Assembly: GCF_003991355.1 (NCBI RefSeq)
Contig: NZ_RCSU01000002.1
Coordinates: 620,001 to 684,000, forward strand
Length of the DNA stretch: 64,000 bases
Origin: Pseudoflavitalea rhizosphaerae
Lineage (GTDB): Bacteria; Bacteroidota; Bacteroidia; Chitinophagales; Chitinophagaceae
Direction of reading: 5' to 3'
Positions 51,096-59,527 of this stretch are shown piece by piece. The notes below the pieces were generated by a model. It was not told the DNA's origin and did not search any database. It was given only the letters and a program-made list of their open reading frames with translations. Each line of letters opens with the position of its first letter. Position 1 is the first letter of the stretch. Both the position numbers and the translations under genes were made by a program.

Positions 51096-51132
51096 GTAAT
51101 ATTGTCAGAAAGGAGCTAAACGAGTTGTGAAT

Positions 51133-52395
51133 ATGGATATCCAATCAATCAAAAACCGGTTTGGTATTATCGGGAACTCACCCGCACTGAATTACGCATT
51201 GCAGGTGGCAGCCACGGTAGCCAATACAGACCTAACCGTTCTCATCAATGGAGAAAGCGGTACTGGTAAAGAAGCATTTTCGCAGGTGATCCATGCATTA
51301 TCCGCCCGGAAGCACAATCCCTTTATTGCGGTGAACTGTGGCGCGATACCGGAAGGCACCATCGATTCAGAATTGTTCGGGCATGAAAAGGGCTCTTTCA
51401 CAGGAGCCGTGGATTCCCGCAAAGGATATTTTGAAACTGTCAATGGCGGCACTATCTTTCTCGATGAGATCGGTGAAATGCCCCTGGGCACTCAGGCACG
51501 TTTGTTGCGCGTACTGGAAACAGGTGAGTTCATCCGCGTGGGCTCTTCCAAAGTGCAGAAAACAGATGTGCGCGTGATTGCCGCCACCAATAAAGACCTG
51601 CTGGAATTCACGCAGAAAGGGAGATTCAGGGAAGACCTTTATTACAGGTTGAGCACCGTGCCCATCCGTGTTCCGGCATTGAGAGACAGGAAAGAGGACA
51701 TCGGCCTGCTCTTCCGCAGGTTTGCCGTTGATTTTGCAGAAAAGTACAAAGCTTCTCCCCTGCAGCTGGACGATGAGGCGAAAGAGTTGTTAATTAACTA
51801 CTCCTGGCCCGGCAATGTGCGCGAACTGAAGAATATTGCAGAGCAAATGAGCGTGCTGGCAAATGATAAGATGGTCACCGGCGCAGAGATCAGACGCTTT
51901 TTGCCTGACAGGGACTTTTCTCGCTTACCCGTACTGGTTAGCCCTCAGCCCGGCGGCGGTTCCGCCAACGGACATGAGTTTGCCAATGAGCGGGAGATCC
52001 TGTACAAACTCTTCTTCGATATGAAGAAAGATGTGACCGAGCTCAAGAAAATGTTCGTGGAGATCCTGCAGAACCCCGGCATGGCCGCGGCGCAGAACCA
52101 GGCGCTCATCAACGAACTCAAAAACAAGGAAGTGCTGAGCACCACCGGCCTCATCCCCCACTCCCAGCCTGCAGCCGTGCAGGGGCCCATGCAACCGGTG
52201 ATGATCCATCACGATGATGATATTCACCATCATGAAGAAGTGGAAGAGAGCCTGAACATCATGGACAAGGAAAAGGAACTGATCATCAAAGCGCTTAAAA
52301 AACATAAGGGAAAAAGAAAAGATGCCGCCACAGATCTGGGCATCAGTGAAAGGACCCTTTACCGTAAGTTGAAAGAATATGATATCAAAGAGTAA
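51133..52395 (+). CDS. Sigma-54 interaction domain activator without receiver domain
   Basis: 420 aa; ATG 51133 preferred over the GTG at 51127. Residues about 5-235 are the AAA+ domain: Walker A '[12 protein letters not shown]', '[19 protein letters not shown]' (sigma-54 contact loop), '[11 protein letters not shown]' and '[10 protein letters not shown]'. A long linker with a His-rich run ('[11 protein letters not shown]') follows, then a Fis-type HTH ending '[19 protein letters not shown]'. No receiver or PAS domain precedes the AAA+ part, so its trigger is unknown. The last 17 bases overlap lptE, and the miaB-activator-lptE order is a recurrent Bacteroidota arrangement (from memory). Confidence 0.9.
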   Translation: MDIQSIKNRFGIIGNSPALNYALQVAATVANTDLTVLINGESGTGKEAFSQVIHALSARKHNPFIAVNCGAIPEGTIDSELFGHEKGSFTGAVDSRKGYFETVNGGTIFLDEIGEMPLGTQARLLRVLETGEFIRVGSSKVQKTDVRVIAATNKDLLEFTQKGRFREDLYYRLSTVPIRVPALRDRKEDIGLLFRRFAVDFAEKYKASPLQLDDEAKELLINYSWPGNVRELKNIAEQMSVLANDKMVTGAEIRRFLPDRDFSRLPVLVSPQPGGGSANGHEFANEREILYKLFFDMKKDVTELKKMFVEILQNPGMAAAQNQALINELKNKEVLSTTGLIPHSQPAAVQGPMQPVMIHHDDDIHHHEEVEESLNIMDKEKELIIKALKKHKGKRKDAATDLGISERTLYRKLKEYDIKE

Positions 52396-52906
52396 TGTAT
52401 CGAAAGCCCTGCGGGTAAACCTTCTTGCAGCAGGATGCCTGCTACTGGCTATTTTCAGCGGATGCTATTCTTTCAAGGATGTTAGTATTCCGCCGGATGT
52501 AAAAACGGCAAGAGTGAATTTCATCGAGAATAAAGCAAGGTACATCAACCCGCAACTGAGTCCGCAACTGACAGATAAACTGAGGCAAAAAGTGAACAAC
52601 CAGACCCGCCTCACGCTGGTGCAGGGCGATGATGCCCATTATGATATTGGAGGTTATGTCAGCGATTATTCCGTAACCACTTCCGGTATCAGTCAGCAAC
52701 AAGCGGCTACAAACCGTTTAACCGTAACCGTTACAGTAATCTTCAAGAATAACCTGGACCCTACCAAGAACTTTGAGTCACCGGTATCACGCAGTTTCGA
52801 GTTCCCGGCCACACAAAGCCTTCAGAGTGCGGAAGCCCAGTTGACGGAAAGCATCATTCAGAACATGACAGACGAGATCTTCAACAAGATCTTCTCCAAC
52901 TGGTAG
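52379..52906 (+). CDS. lptE: LPS assembly lipoprotein LptE
   Basis: 175 aa. A lipobox lies near residues 24-29 ('AIFSGC'), after a hydrophobic signal stretch, so Cys29 would be lipidated. 'YSFKDVSIPPDVKTARVNFIENKARYINPQLS' and the 'LTDKLRQKVNNQTRLTLV' helix match Bacteroidota LptE, the plug of the LptD pore that inserts LPS in the outer membrane. It overlaps the previous gene by 17 bases. It sits 39 bases before the next gene. Confidence 0.85.
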   Translation: MISKSNVSKALRVNLLAAGCLLLAIFSGCYSFKDVSIPPDVKTARVNFIENKARYINPQLSPQLTDKLRQKVNNQTRLTLVQGDDAHYDIGGYVSDYSVTTSGISQQQAATNRLTVTVTVIFKNNLDPTKNFESPVSRSFEFPATQSLQSAEAQLTESIIQNMTDEIFNKIFSNW

Positions 52907-52945
52907 CCCATCATCAATCAACAGCGAAATACACAAGCCCTGTTC

Positions 52946-53881
52946 ATGCAACAACATATTCAATCCATCGTTCAACATTTTTTTCAGAAGAACAGTCTGC
53001 ACGATGTAGCGGAAGCCGATCTGCAACAGTTCACGAACGACTATCCCTATGCGATCATCGGCCAGTTCCTGCTGGCAGAAAAAATGCGCCACGATAACCA
53101 GGATGCATTTCATGACCAGGCGCTTCGCACCAGCTTATATTTCAACAATCCTGCATGGCTTTACTGGCAGTTGCAGGAACATCCCGAGGCCAATCTCGAA
53201 GGATTGAAAGCCGCCATTACCATGACCGACGAGCCCGAGCAGGATGAAGAGAAAGTGGTAGTTGCGCATACAGCACCCGCTTCAAGTGATATCACTGCCA
53301 TCGAGAACAAGGCTTCTCATGCAACGCCTTCCATGAATATTTCCGATCCTGCTGTGGAGCACAAAGCCGCTATTGCCGGCCAGCCTGCTGAAGACAAAAC
53401 TGAAACAGAACAAAAGCCTGCGGAACAGAAAACAGAGAACAGGGAAGGAACGCCATCAGCCGTGGCGCTGGCAGAAGCCGCAGGAGCTTCATCACCGGTT
53501 ATTAACGAGATCGGGTTCGATCCCTATCATACCATCGATTATTTCGCAAGCCAGGGTATCAAACTCAAACTGGAAGAACTGGCCAAAGATAAACTGGGAC
53601 AGCAATTGAAGAGCTTTACCGAGTGGCTGCGCAGCATGAAGCGCGTTGGTCCGGCAGCCATCAATGGCGCCGCACTGGACGATACCACACAGCAAACCAT
53701 TCAGAACATTGCAGACACCAGTATCGAGGGCAAAGACATTGTAACTGAAGCGATGGCGGAAGTTTGGGTAAAACAGGGTAACTACCGGAAAGCCATTGCC
53801 ATTTACGAGAAATTAAGTTTGCAGAATCCGGTCAAAAGCCCTTATTTTGCAGACCGTATACAACAATTAAAAGCTTTGTGA
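52946..53881 (+). CDS. Conserved protein with C-terminal TPR-like end
   Basis: 311 aa. A helical N-terminal domain (about 1-95, 'FTNDYPYAIIGQFLLAEKM') is followed by a long Ala/Glu/Lys/Thr-rich disordered linker (about 95-185) and a conserved region ('IDYFASQGIKLKLEELAKDKLGQQLKSFTEWLRSMKR'). It ends in a TPR-like motif ('VWVKQGNYRKAIAIYEKLSLQNP'). No enzyme motif is seen. It is placed between lptE and secG with spacings of 39 bases and 1 base, consistent with an operon for envelope and export functions. Confidence 0.7.
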   Translation: MQQHIQSIVQHFFQKNSLHDVAEADLQQFTNDYPYAIIGQFLLAEKMRHDNQDAFHDQALRTSLYFNNPAWLYWQLQEHPEANLEGLKAAITMTDEPEQDEEKVVVAHTAPASSDITAIENKASHATPSMNISDPAVEHKAAIAGQPAEDKTETEQKPAEQKTENREGTPSAVALAEAAGASSPVINEIGFDPYHTIDYFASQGIKLKLEELAKDKLGQQLKSFTEWLRSMKRVGPAAINGAALDDTTQQTIQNIADTSIEGKDIVTEAMAEVWVKQGNYRKAIAIYEKLSLQNPVKSPYFADRIQQLKAL

Positions 53882-53882
53882 T

Positions 53883-54227
53883 ATGATGTATTTATTCCTG
53901 GTGCTGATCATTATCCTGACCGCCGTGATCAGCTTGTTCATCCTGATCCAGAATCCCAAAGGTGGTGGCCTGGCAGGTAACATCGCAGGATTTAACAACC
54001 AGTTCATGGGTGTGAAACAGACTACTGACGTCCTGGAAAAAGGAACCTGGGTAATGGCTGTTGCAATCGGCCTGCTCTGCCTGTTCTCTTCTTTTTTCAT
54101 TGCCGGCGGTTCTTCCAAAGGTGGTGTTGAAGCGCCTCCTACTGCAGCTCCCAAAGCGGCTACTCCGCCTCCTGCTGCACAGCCTTCCAACACTGTTCCA
54201 ATGCAACAGCCAGCAACACAGCCTTAA
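53883..54227 (+). CDS. secG: Preprotein translocase subunit SecG
   Basis: 114 aa. Two membrane spans (about 3-22 and 52-74) surround the conserved 'LIQNPKGGGLAGNIAGFNNQ' loop typical of SecG. A Pro/Ala/Gln-rich tail follows, as often seen in Bacteroidota. SecG assists the SecYEG protein-conducting channel. It starts 1 base after the previous stop, and a strong terminator lies at 54253-54278, ending the operon that starts with miaB or lptE. Confidence 0.9.
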   Translation: MMYLFLVLIIILTAVISLFILIQNPKGGGLAGNIAGFNNQFMGVKQTTDVLEKGTWVMAVAIGLLCLFSSFFIAGGSSKGGVEAPPTAAPKAATPPPAAQPSNTVPMQQPATQP

Positions 54228-54252
54228 TATTTATTACAAGTTTTTCAATATA

Positions 54253-54278
54253 CCCTGCTGAAATCAGCAGGGTTTTTT
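54253..54278 (+). terminator. Intrinsic terminator after secG
   Basis: CCCTGCTG / CAGCAGGG stem with an AAAT loop, followed by six T's. It ends 26 bases before the mltG start codon. Confidence 0.9.
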
Positions 54279-54304
54279 AATTTACAGCATCAATCCGGAA
54301 CATC

Positions 54305-55360
54305 ATGTGGAAAAAACTGATACTGGGATTGCTTATCGTACTGCTGCTTGCCGCAGCTGTGATTGGTATGCGATTCTTTACCTCCAATACCACTTTTGAA
54401 AACAAACACAAATACCTGTACATCAGAACAGGACAGGCTACATTTTCTGAACTGATCAAAACGTTGCGCGACAGCAACCTGGTCAAAAACCCGGGCTCCT
54501 TCGAGTGGCTGGGCCATCGTATGGACCTTGACCAGAAAATCAAACCGGGCCGTTACGAGGTCCGCAAAGGCATGAGCCTCTTCAATATCGTACGCATGCT
54601 GCGCAACGGACAACAGAGCCCCGTAAATCTCGTGATCACCAAACTGCGCACACGCCAGGACCTGGCAGCCCTGATCGGCCGCAGGTTCGAATGCGATTCC
54701 GCTTCCGTGATGAACTATATGAACAATGCCGATTCCATGAATTTATATGGCTTCGATTCCACCAGTATCATGACCGCCATCTATCCCAATACCTATACCT
54801 ACTTCTGGAACAACACTCCTACCGGCATCTTCAAAAAGTTCTTTGCAGAATACAGGAAGGTTTGGAACGATGAAAGAAAAGCAAAGGCCGGCAAACTGGG
54901 ACTCACTCCCGGCCAGGTATATACGCTGGCCAGTATCGTGGAGGAAGAGACCAACGCCAATGAAGAGAAAGGCAATATCGCCAGCGTGTATTACAACCGG
55001 TATAAGAAAGGACTGAAACTGCAGGCCGATCCTACAGTTAAATTTGCGCTGGGCGATTTCACGCTGCGCAGGATCTACCTGAAACATTTGACGGCAGAGA
55101 GCCCTTACAACACCTATCGTGTAACAGGATTGCCTCCCGGGCCGATCTGTACGCCCTCACTGGTAACTATAGACGCAGTACTGGACCAGCCTGTTACCGA
55201 TTATCTTTTCTTTGTAGCGAAGAGCGATTTTTCCGGCAGGCATACTTTCAGCGAAACCTACACAGAGCACCTGGTGAATGCCAAAGCATTCCAGAAAGCG
55301 CTTGACTCTGTGATGGCGAAAAGAAAAGCTGCCAAAGAAGATATCGGCACTCAAAAATAA
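54305..55360 (+). CDS. mltG: Endolytic murein transglycosylase MltG
   Basis: 351 aa. One N-terminal membrane span (about 5-22). A LysM-like middle part precedes the YceG domain, seen in 'SIVEEETNANEEKGNIASVYYNRYKKGLKLQADPTVKFAL' region (about 216-255) with the catalytic Glu in 'VEEET', and 'SPYNTYRVTGLPPGPICTPS'. MltG cuts newly made glycan strands at the inner membrane and helps set their length. The 16-base gap to the next gene suggests co-transcription. Confidence 0.92.
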   Translation: MWKKLILGLLIVLLLAAAVIGMRFFTSNTTFENKHKYLYIRTGQATFSELIKTLRDSNLVKNPGSFEWLGHRMDLDQKIKPGRYEVRKGMSLFNIVRMLRNGQQSPVNLVITKLRTRQDLAALIGRRFECDSASVMNYMNNADSMNLYGFDSTSIMTAIYPNTYTYFWNNTPTGIFKKFFAEYRKVWNDERKAKAGKLGLTPGQVYTLASIVEEETNANEEKGNIASVYYNRYKKGLKLQADPTVKFALGDFTLRRIYLKHLTAESPYNTYRVTGLPPGPICTPSLVTIDAVLDQPVTDYLFFVAKSDFSGRHTFSETYTEHLVNAKAFQKALDSVMAKRKAAKEDIGTQK

Positions 55361-55375
55361 AACCGGCAAAGCGGC

Positions 55376-56335
55376 ATGACCAAACTTGAACGCATCTTAC
55401 TCAACCTGCCTCCTGTGAAATTCCTCACAGAAAAGAGCAAGCATATCATTTTGCCGGGCTTCGACAAAGTGCCTTTGTATGATGTGATCGTTTTCTTTAT
55501 TTCCGAAGTGAAAAAAGAGGGTCTTACCGAGCGGGCCTCCGCCGTGGCCTACAACTTCATCATGGCCATCCCGCCCACCTGCCTTTTCATCTTTACGCTG
55601 ATCCCCAATCTTCCTTTTATTCCGAAAGATACCATCGCCACACAGTTACACAACCTGATCACAGATATGATCCCTGCACAGGAATACAACCAGGGCATCA
55701 TCGATTTTGTGGATGGCTTCCTGAATCAATCCAGGGTTGGCCTCATCTCCTTCGGTTTCCTCCTGCTCATCTTCTTTGCCAGTAACGGTATGATGGGACT
55801 GATGCGCAGCTTCAACAAGAACTATGCGGGCTTCGAAAAGCGTAGCGACCTGAAGAGCCGCTGGACGGCCATCAAACTCACCTTCATCATCCTTGGCCTG
55901 CTGGTGGCCTGCCTGATCCTGCTGGCCATGCAGGGCGTGGTATTGAGATGGCTGGGCGTTGGCGCCAAATGGGCGGCCTTGCTGGCCTGGTTCCGATGGA
56001 TCTTCATCATCGGCCTGGTGTTCTATGCCATCGCATTCATTTACAAATACGCACCTGCTATCCAGAAACGCTGGAAGCTATTCTCCCCCGGTTCCATCCT
56101 GGCCACTTTCCTCAGCCTGCTGGCAACACTGGGATTCAGTTTCTTCGTGAGCAATTTCGGAAAATATAACGCTCTCTATGGCTCTATTGGCACCATCATT
56201 GTGGCTATGATACTGATCTATATCAATGCCCTGGTGCTATTGATCGGATACGAGTTAAATGTAAGCATTCACTCCCTCAAAGCGCTGGCGGATGAAAGGG
56301 CGAAACACGAGACGAGCGGCGTGCCCGTTCCATGA
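55376..56335 (+). CDS. YihY/virulence factor BrkB family membrane protein
   Basis: 319 aa with about six membrane spans. 'LTERASAVAYNFIMAIPPTCLFIFTLIP' near residues 52-79 is the family signature near the first span, and 'NGMMGLMRSFNKNY' and 'LYGSIGTIIVAMILIYINALVLLIGYELN' are also conserved. Formerly called ribonuclease BN in error; the function is not established and may be transport or membrane-related. It follows mltG closely. Confidence 0.85.
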   Translation: MTKLERILLNLPPVKFLTEKSKHIILPGFDKVPLYDVIVFFISEVKKEGLTERASAVAYNFIMAIPPTCLFIFTLIPNLPFIPKDTIATQLHNLITDMIPAQEYNQGIIDFVDGFLNQSRVGLISFGFLLLIFFASNGMMGLMRSFNKNYAGFEKRSDLKSRWTAIKLTFIILGLLVACLILLAMQGVVLRWLGVGAKWAALLAWFRWIFIIGLVFYAIAFIYKYAPAIQKRWKLFSPGSILATFLSLLATLGFSFFVSNFGKYNALYGSIGTIIVAMILIYINALVLLIGYELNVSIHSLKALADERAKHETSGVPVP

Positions 56336-56371
56336 TTTTTTCGTAAACTTTGTACACATAAATAAATTGTC

Positions 56372-56980
56372 ATGAAAAGAAAACTCCTGTTCAGCCTGAT
56401 GCTGCCTGCACTGGCGATGCTGGCATTCAGATCCGGCAACGAACCACTCGCCATCGGTTCGGCTATGCCTAAGGGTGATATAGTGATGAAAGATATATCC
56501 GGCAAAGACATTTCACTGAACAATGCCCGCAAATCCAATGGACTGCTGGTGATGTTCAGCTGCAATACATGCCCTGTGGTGATCAACAACGCATCACGCG
56601 CCAATGAAGTAAGCAAATTTGCACTGGACAAAAATGTGGGCGTGATATTTCTCAATGCCAATGAAGCCAACCGTTCTGCTTCAGAATCACTCGATGCCAT
56701 GAAAGCCTATGCAGCCAAAGAAGGGTTCAACTGGTACTATGCAGTTGATCAGAACAGCGAACTGGCCAATGCTTTCGGCGCCACTAAAACACCTGAATGT
56801 TTCCTCTTCGATAAATCAGGAAAGCTGGTGTACCATGGCGCCATCGATGATAGTCCTGGTAAAGCAGAGAACGTTAGCCGCAAGCACCTGCAGGAAGCCA
56901 TTACAGAGATCAGTGGCGGAAAGGAAGTGAGTGTGAAGACTTCCAAATCCGTGGGATGCACTATCAAGCGACTCGGTTAA
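56372..56980 (+). CDS. Exported redoxin/thioredoxin-like protein
   Basis: 202 aa. A signal peptide (about 1-20) is followed by a thioredoxin-fold redoxin domain with 'VMFSCNTCPVVINNASRANEV' (C-x-x-C-P at about 68-72) and 'FGATKTPECFLFDKSGKLVYHGAID' (the cis-Pro region). The fold and place in the periplasm suggest thiol-disulfide or peroxide-linked redox work; the partner is unknown. AAACTTTG at 56346-56353 is a one-mismatch version of the -7 element TAnnTTTG and could be its promoter. Confidence 0.8.
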   Translation: MKRKLLFSLMLPALAMLAFRSGNEPLAIGSAMPKGDIVMKDISGKDISLNNARKSNGLLVMFSCNTCPVVINNASRANEVSKFALDKNVGVIFLNANEANRSASESLDAMKAYAAKEGFNWYYAVDQNSELANAFGATKTPECFLFDKSGKLVYHGAIDDSPGKAENVSRKHLQEAITEISGGKEVSVKTSKSVGCTIKRLG

Positions 56981-57002
56981 GCCCCGTTTTTAAAATCTTG
57001 GA

Positions 57003-57034
57003 AACAGCCCGGACCTGACAGGATCCGGGCTGTT
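57003..57034. terminator. Bidirectional terminator-like hairpin between convergent genes
   Basis: AACAGCCCGGA (57003-57013) and TCCGGGCTGTT (57024-57034) form a perfect 11-base stem, with a 10-base loop. T-rich sequence follows on the + strand and the reverse. It lies between the redoxin and lipoprotein genes, which face each other. Confidence 0.75.
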
Positions 57035-57082
57035 CAGTTTTGTACAATTCCATTTTGTGGTCAGTGGTCATAGACGCGGAGC

Positions 57083-57859
57083 CTAGTTGCCGCAGATATA
57101 CTTTATGGTTGCGTAAGGCAGATCGATATCGAGGAAATACCTGTAATTGCTTTCCCAACTGGTAGTGATATCCCTGGGCAGCAGGTAACCGATATAGGAA
57201 GATGCCCTGTAAGGGTTGTTCTTGCTGTAATCCTTATCGATCAATCTCCACCAGTTATTGGTATTGTGAATATTGTTCCTGTTATCGTACACAACGCCCG
57301 GCTTGATGAGGTTACCATTCACATCGTAATTGAACACTTGTTTCATGGTATCGCCAGGTGACTGGGGGAATATAGTGTTGGTGCGGCTGATGCGTCCAAG
57401 GGAATCATAATAGTAATCAGTTTTGCTGTAAGACATCCAGAAAGTTGGCACTCCGTTGGTGAGCTCTCCGAAATTATAGGCCGAATCATGTGTTACCCTG
57501 TTGCTGGCGTCATAGAAGAACTTTTTGTAAGTTTCAAAAGTAACACCGTTATCATATAGCCGGATATACTTGTTCATCCTTCTTTGTTCGTCATAATAAA
57601 AGAACCAGTTGGGGTCGCCGGTGCTGGTGCTGTTGGTGAGGATGCTTACAGGGTTGCCATAATAATTGTAATTGAACCGGTAATACTTTCCATTGGATAG
57701 TTTGAAGGAATCGATATTGCAATACCGTTGATCAGGCCAGTAATTGGCTGCAGCTTCGCCCGGCAGCTTTTGCACATCTGATTTTTTGTTACAGGAAACA
57801 GACAGGAGCCCGACGCCTATCGCCAGAAAGGCGGCAGCGGATCGACATACATGTAGCAT
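57083..57859 (-). CDS. Lipoprotein of unknown function with YD-like repeats
   Basis: 258 aa. A signal peptide ends in a lipobox ('LLSVSC', Cys at about 23), so it should be lipid-anchored. The mature part has repeated Tyr/Asp/Asn-rich strands such as 'FFYYDEQRRMNKYIR', 'FFYDASNRVTHDSAY' and 'YYYDSLGRISRTN', similar to RHS/YD repeats that build a beta-sheet shell. No enzymatic motif is visible. It is probably an outer-membrane surface protein. It stands alone: the upstream gap 57860-58144 (285 bases) contains no other gene I can support. Confidence 0.7.
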   Translation of the reverse strand: MLHVCRSAAAFLAIGVGLLSVSCNKKSDVQKLPGEAAANYWPDQRYCNIDSFKLSNGKYYRFNYNYYGNPVSILTNSTSTGDPNWFFYYDEQRRMNKYIRLYDNGVTFETYKKFFYDASNRVTHDSAYNFGELTNGVPTFWMSYSKTDYYYDSLGRISRTNTIFPQSPGDTMKQVFNYDVNGNLIKPGVVYDNRNNIHNTNNWWRLIDKDYSKNNPYRASSYIGYLLPRDITTSWESNYRYFLDIDLPYATIKYICGN

Positions 57860-58144
57860 AGAAGATTATAGGTTTAACTGTGAAAAAATCTTTCGATCGC
57901 GGATGTAAACAGACAAAGGCTTGAAACAGAAAAAGAAGTTTTTGAATAGGAAGATAGAATCGCGGAGTGTTGGTGCAAATTAGTGATTAAACCCGGCGCA
58001 GGATCATCTGGTATGCTGCATATGCGGAATACTGCCTTGAATAGAAGGATCATGCAACTGAATGAACAATTCCGGAGAGAAACTCTTTTCGCTCAGGGAT
58101 CTGCGTTATAAAAAGAACCGGGAGAATATTTTGGGTATTGCTGG

Positions 58145-58633
58145 TTATTTTGCGGATGCTACCAGTGCGCGAATTTCAGGTTCCACCTGCCTGTCTGTCA
58201 ACTGGCGTTCGAAGAATTTGCGGTAACCGGTGGTTTTGTTGATGAACAGCGTGGCCGGGATGCCACCACTCCATTTCTCATCCACTTTGGGACAGAAATA
58301 ATCTGCGTTGCTTTCGTCCAGCCAGAAGAAGGTGGCGATGAAGTTCTTCTTTTTGATGAAAGATTGTAATCCGGCTGGATATTCTGAATCGAAATCGAGG
58401 CTCACGAGCACCAGTTCTACTTTTTCATTTTTATATTTTTCCACTCCTGCCTGCAGCCAGGGGACCTCTTCTACACAGGGTGCACACCAGGTGGCCCAGA
58501 AGCTCACTACCAGTGGATGGTCACTGCTATCGATATACGAAATGAGCTGATCGATCTTCAGTTTCTTTACGGATTGCGGGAAACAGGTAATTCCAGTCAG
58601 CAATAACAGAAAAAGAAAAATGGACCTTTTCAT
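58145..58633 (-). CDS. TlpA-family exported thioredoxin
   Basis: 162 aa. Signal peptide (about 1-20), then a thioredoxin fold with active site 'FWATWCAPCVEEVPWL' (C-A-P-C at about 51-54). 'GIPATLFINKTTG' holds the cis-Pro. Such TlpA/ResA-like proteins reduce periplasmic disulfides, for example in cytochrome c maturation. The upstream region 58634-58814 contains a 21-base-period direct repeat and a large REP-like element. Confidence 0.88.
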   Translation of the reverse strand: MKRSIFLFLLLLTGITCFPQSVKKLKIDQLISYIDSSDHPLVVSFWATWCAPCVEEVPWLQAGVEKYKNEKVELVLVSLDFDSEYPAGLQSFIKKKNFIATFFWLDESNADYFCPKVDEKWSGGIPATLFINKTTGYRKFFERQLTDRQVEPEIRALVASAK

Positions 58634-58663
58634 AATAATGAGTTTTATCAGCGTGTGCCCACG

Positions 58664-58701
58664 AATTTATCGGAGGGTGCTACAAATTTATCGGAGGGTG
58701 C
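58664..58701. repeat. Two-copy tandem repeat, 21-base period
   Basis: AATTTATCGGAGGGTGC occurs at 58664-58680 and again at 58685-58701, just before the REP-like element and upstream of the TlpA gene. Confidence 0.75.
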
Positions 58702-58702
58702 C

Positions 58703-58806
58703 CAGTCGCTCGCCTCTGGCGAGTGACTTCTAATTGTTCGCCTCCGGCGAACACCGCGTCGCCGGAGGCGACTAAATAAAAGTCACTCGCCAGAGGCGAG
58801 CGACTG
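58703..58806. repeat. REP-like cruciform repeat, copy B
   Basis: The outer arms, 58703-58729 and 58780-58806, are perfect 27-base inverted repeats; each arm is itself near-palindromic (CTCGCC...GGCGAG). Inner units TTCGCCTCCGGCGAA and GTCGCCGGAGGCGAC lie between. It is about 90% alike to the element at 7252-7360 by eye. It lies between trmH and the TlpA gene, which both read on the minus strand, so it may end trmH transcription. Confidence 0.88.
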
Positions 58807-58814
58807 CCCACTCT

Positions 58815-59423
58815 CTATGTATTTGCATCAGGTTCCTGCAATTGCAGCTTCCAGTCTTCCAGCAGGCTATTAAGTTCCTCCCCGCTATACCTCCGCTGAT
58901 CATAATGGCCCGCCAGCACTTTCTGCCGCTTTGCCTCATACAGGCTCACCGCACAGGCCACGGAAATATTCAATGACCTGATGATCCCCACCTGCGGTAT
59001 TACAAAATTACCATCGGCCAGTGCGCGGATCTCATCGCTCACCCCACTGTGCTCATTCCCAAATACCAGCGCCACACTGCCTGCGGCAAAATCGATACTA
59101 TACAAATCTACTGCATCACTGCTCAGGTGCGTAGTTAATATCTTCTGATATTTTGATCGAAGGGCTGCAAAACAGGCCGCTGCATCCGTGAACTGGTGTA
59201 CCGTGAGCCATTTGGCCGCACTGCTGCTGCTGCGGGCGCCAAATTTCTTATGACGCGGGATCTTCGTATTCAACACATAGATCTCCTGAACCCCAACCGC
59301 ATCACAAGTGCGCATCACGGCTGATATATTATGTGGATCGAATACGTTCTCCAGCACCACGCAAAGATCATTTTGACGTTTGTTCAATACAGATACCAAT
59401 CGCTCGTAACGCTCGGGTGTCAT
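58815..59423 (-). CDS. trmH: tRNA (guanosine-2'-O)-methyltransferase TrmH
   Basis: 202 aa of the SPOUT superfamily. 'TPERYERLVSVLNKRQNDLCVVLENVFDPHNISAVMRTCDAVGVQEIYVL' matches the TrmH N-terminal signature, with the catalytic-site Asn-Arg region ('NISAVMRT'). 'VALVFGNEHSGVSDEI' and 'IPQVGIIRSLNISVACAVSLYE' are the SAM-binding knot motifs. It methylates G18 in tRNA. The end abuts the REP-like repeat; the 104-base gap to the divergent AsmA-like gene holds both promoters. Confidence 0.93.
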   Translation of the reverse strand: MTPERYERLVSVLNKRQNDLCVVLENVFDPHNISAVMRTCDAVGVQEIYVLNTKIPRHKKFGARSSSSAAKWLTVHQFTDAAACFAALRSKYQKILTTHLSSDAVDLYSIDFAAGSVALVFGNEHSGVSDEIRALADGNFVIPQVGIIRSLNISVACAVSLYEAKRQKVLAGHYDQRRYSGEELNSLLEDWKLQLQEPDANT

Positions 59424-59484
59424 ATTAATAAAATTGAGATAAGTTCACCAACGCTGGCAATATTACGTGGTATTTTTAAATTAT

Positions 59485-59492
59485 TATCTTCG
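59485..59492 (+). promoter_or_regulatory. Probable -7 promoter element for the AsmA-like gene (TATCTTCG)
   Basis: One mismatch to TAnnTTTG, 35 bases before the ATG at 59528, in an AT-rich stretch. The -33 element is not clear. Confidence 0.4.
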
Positions 59493-59527
59493 TTCACAAT
59501 TAATGCCACTTAAACCCAATATGGCCT

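Noticed and set aside
57860-58144. Possible gene in the 285-base gap before the lipoprotein
   Set aside because: No frame of meaningful length or recognisable RNA was seen on either strand.
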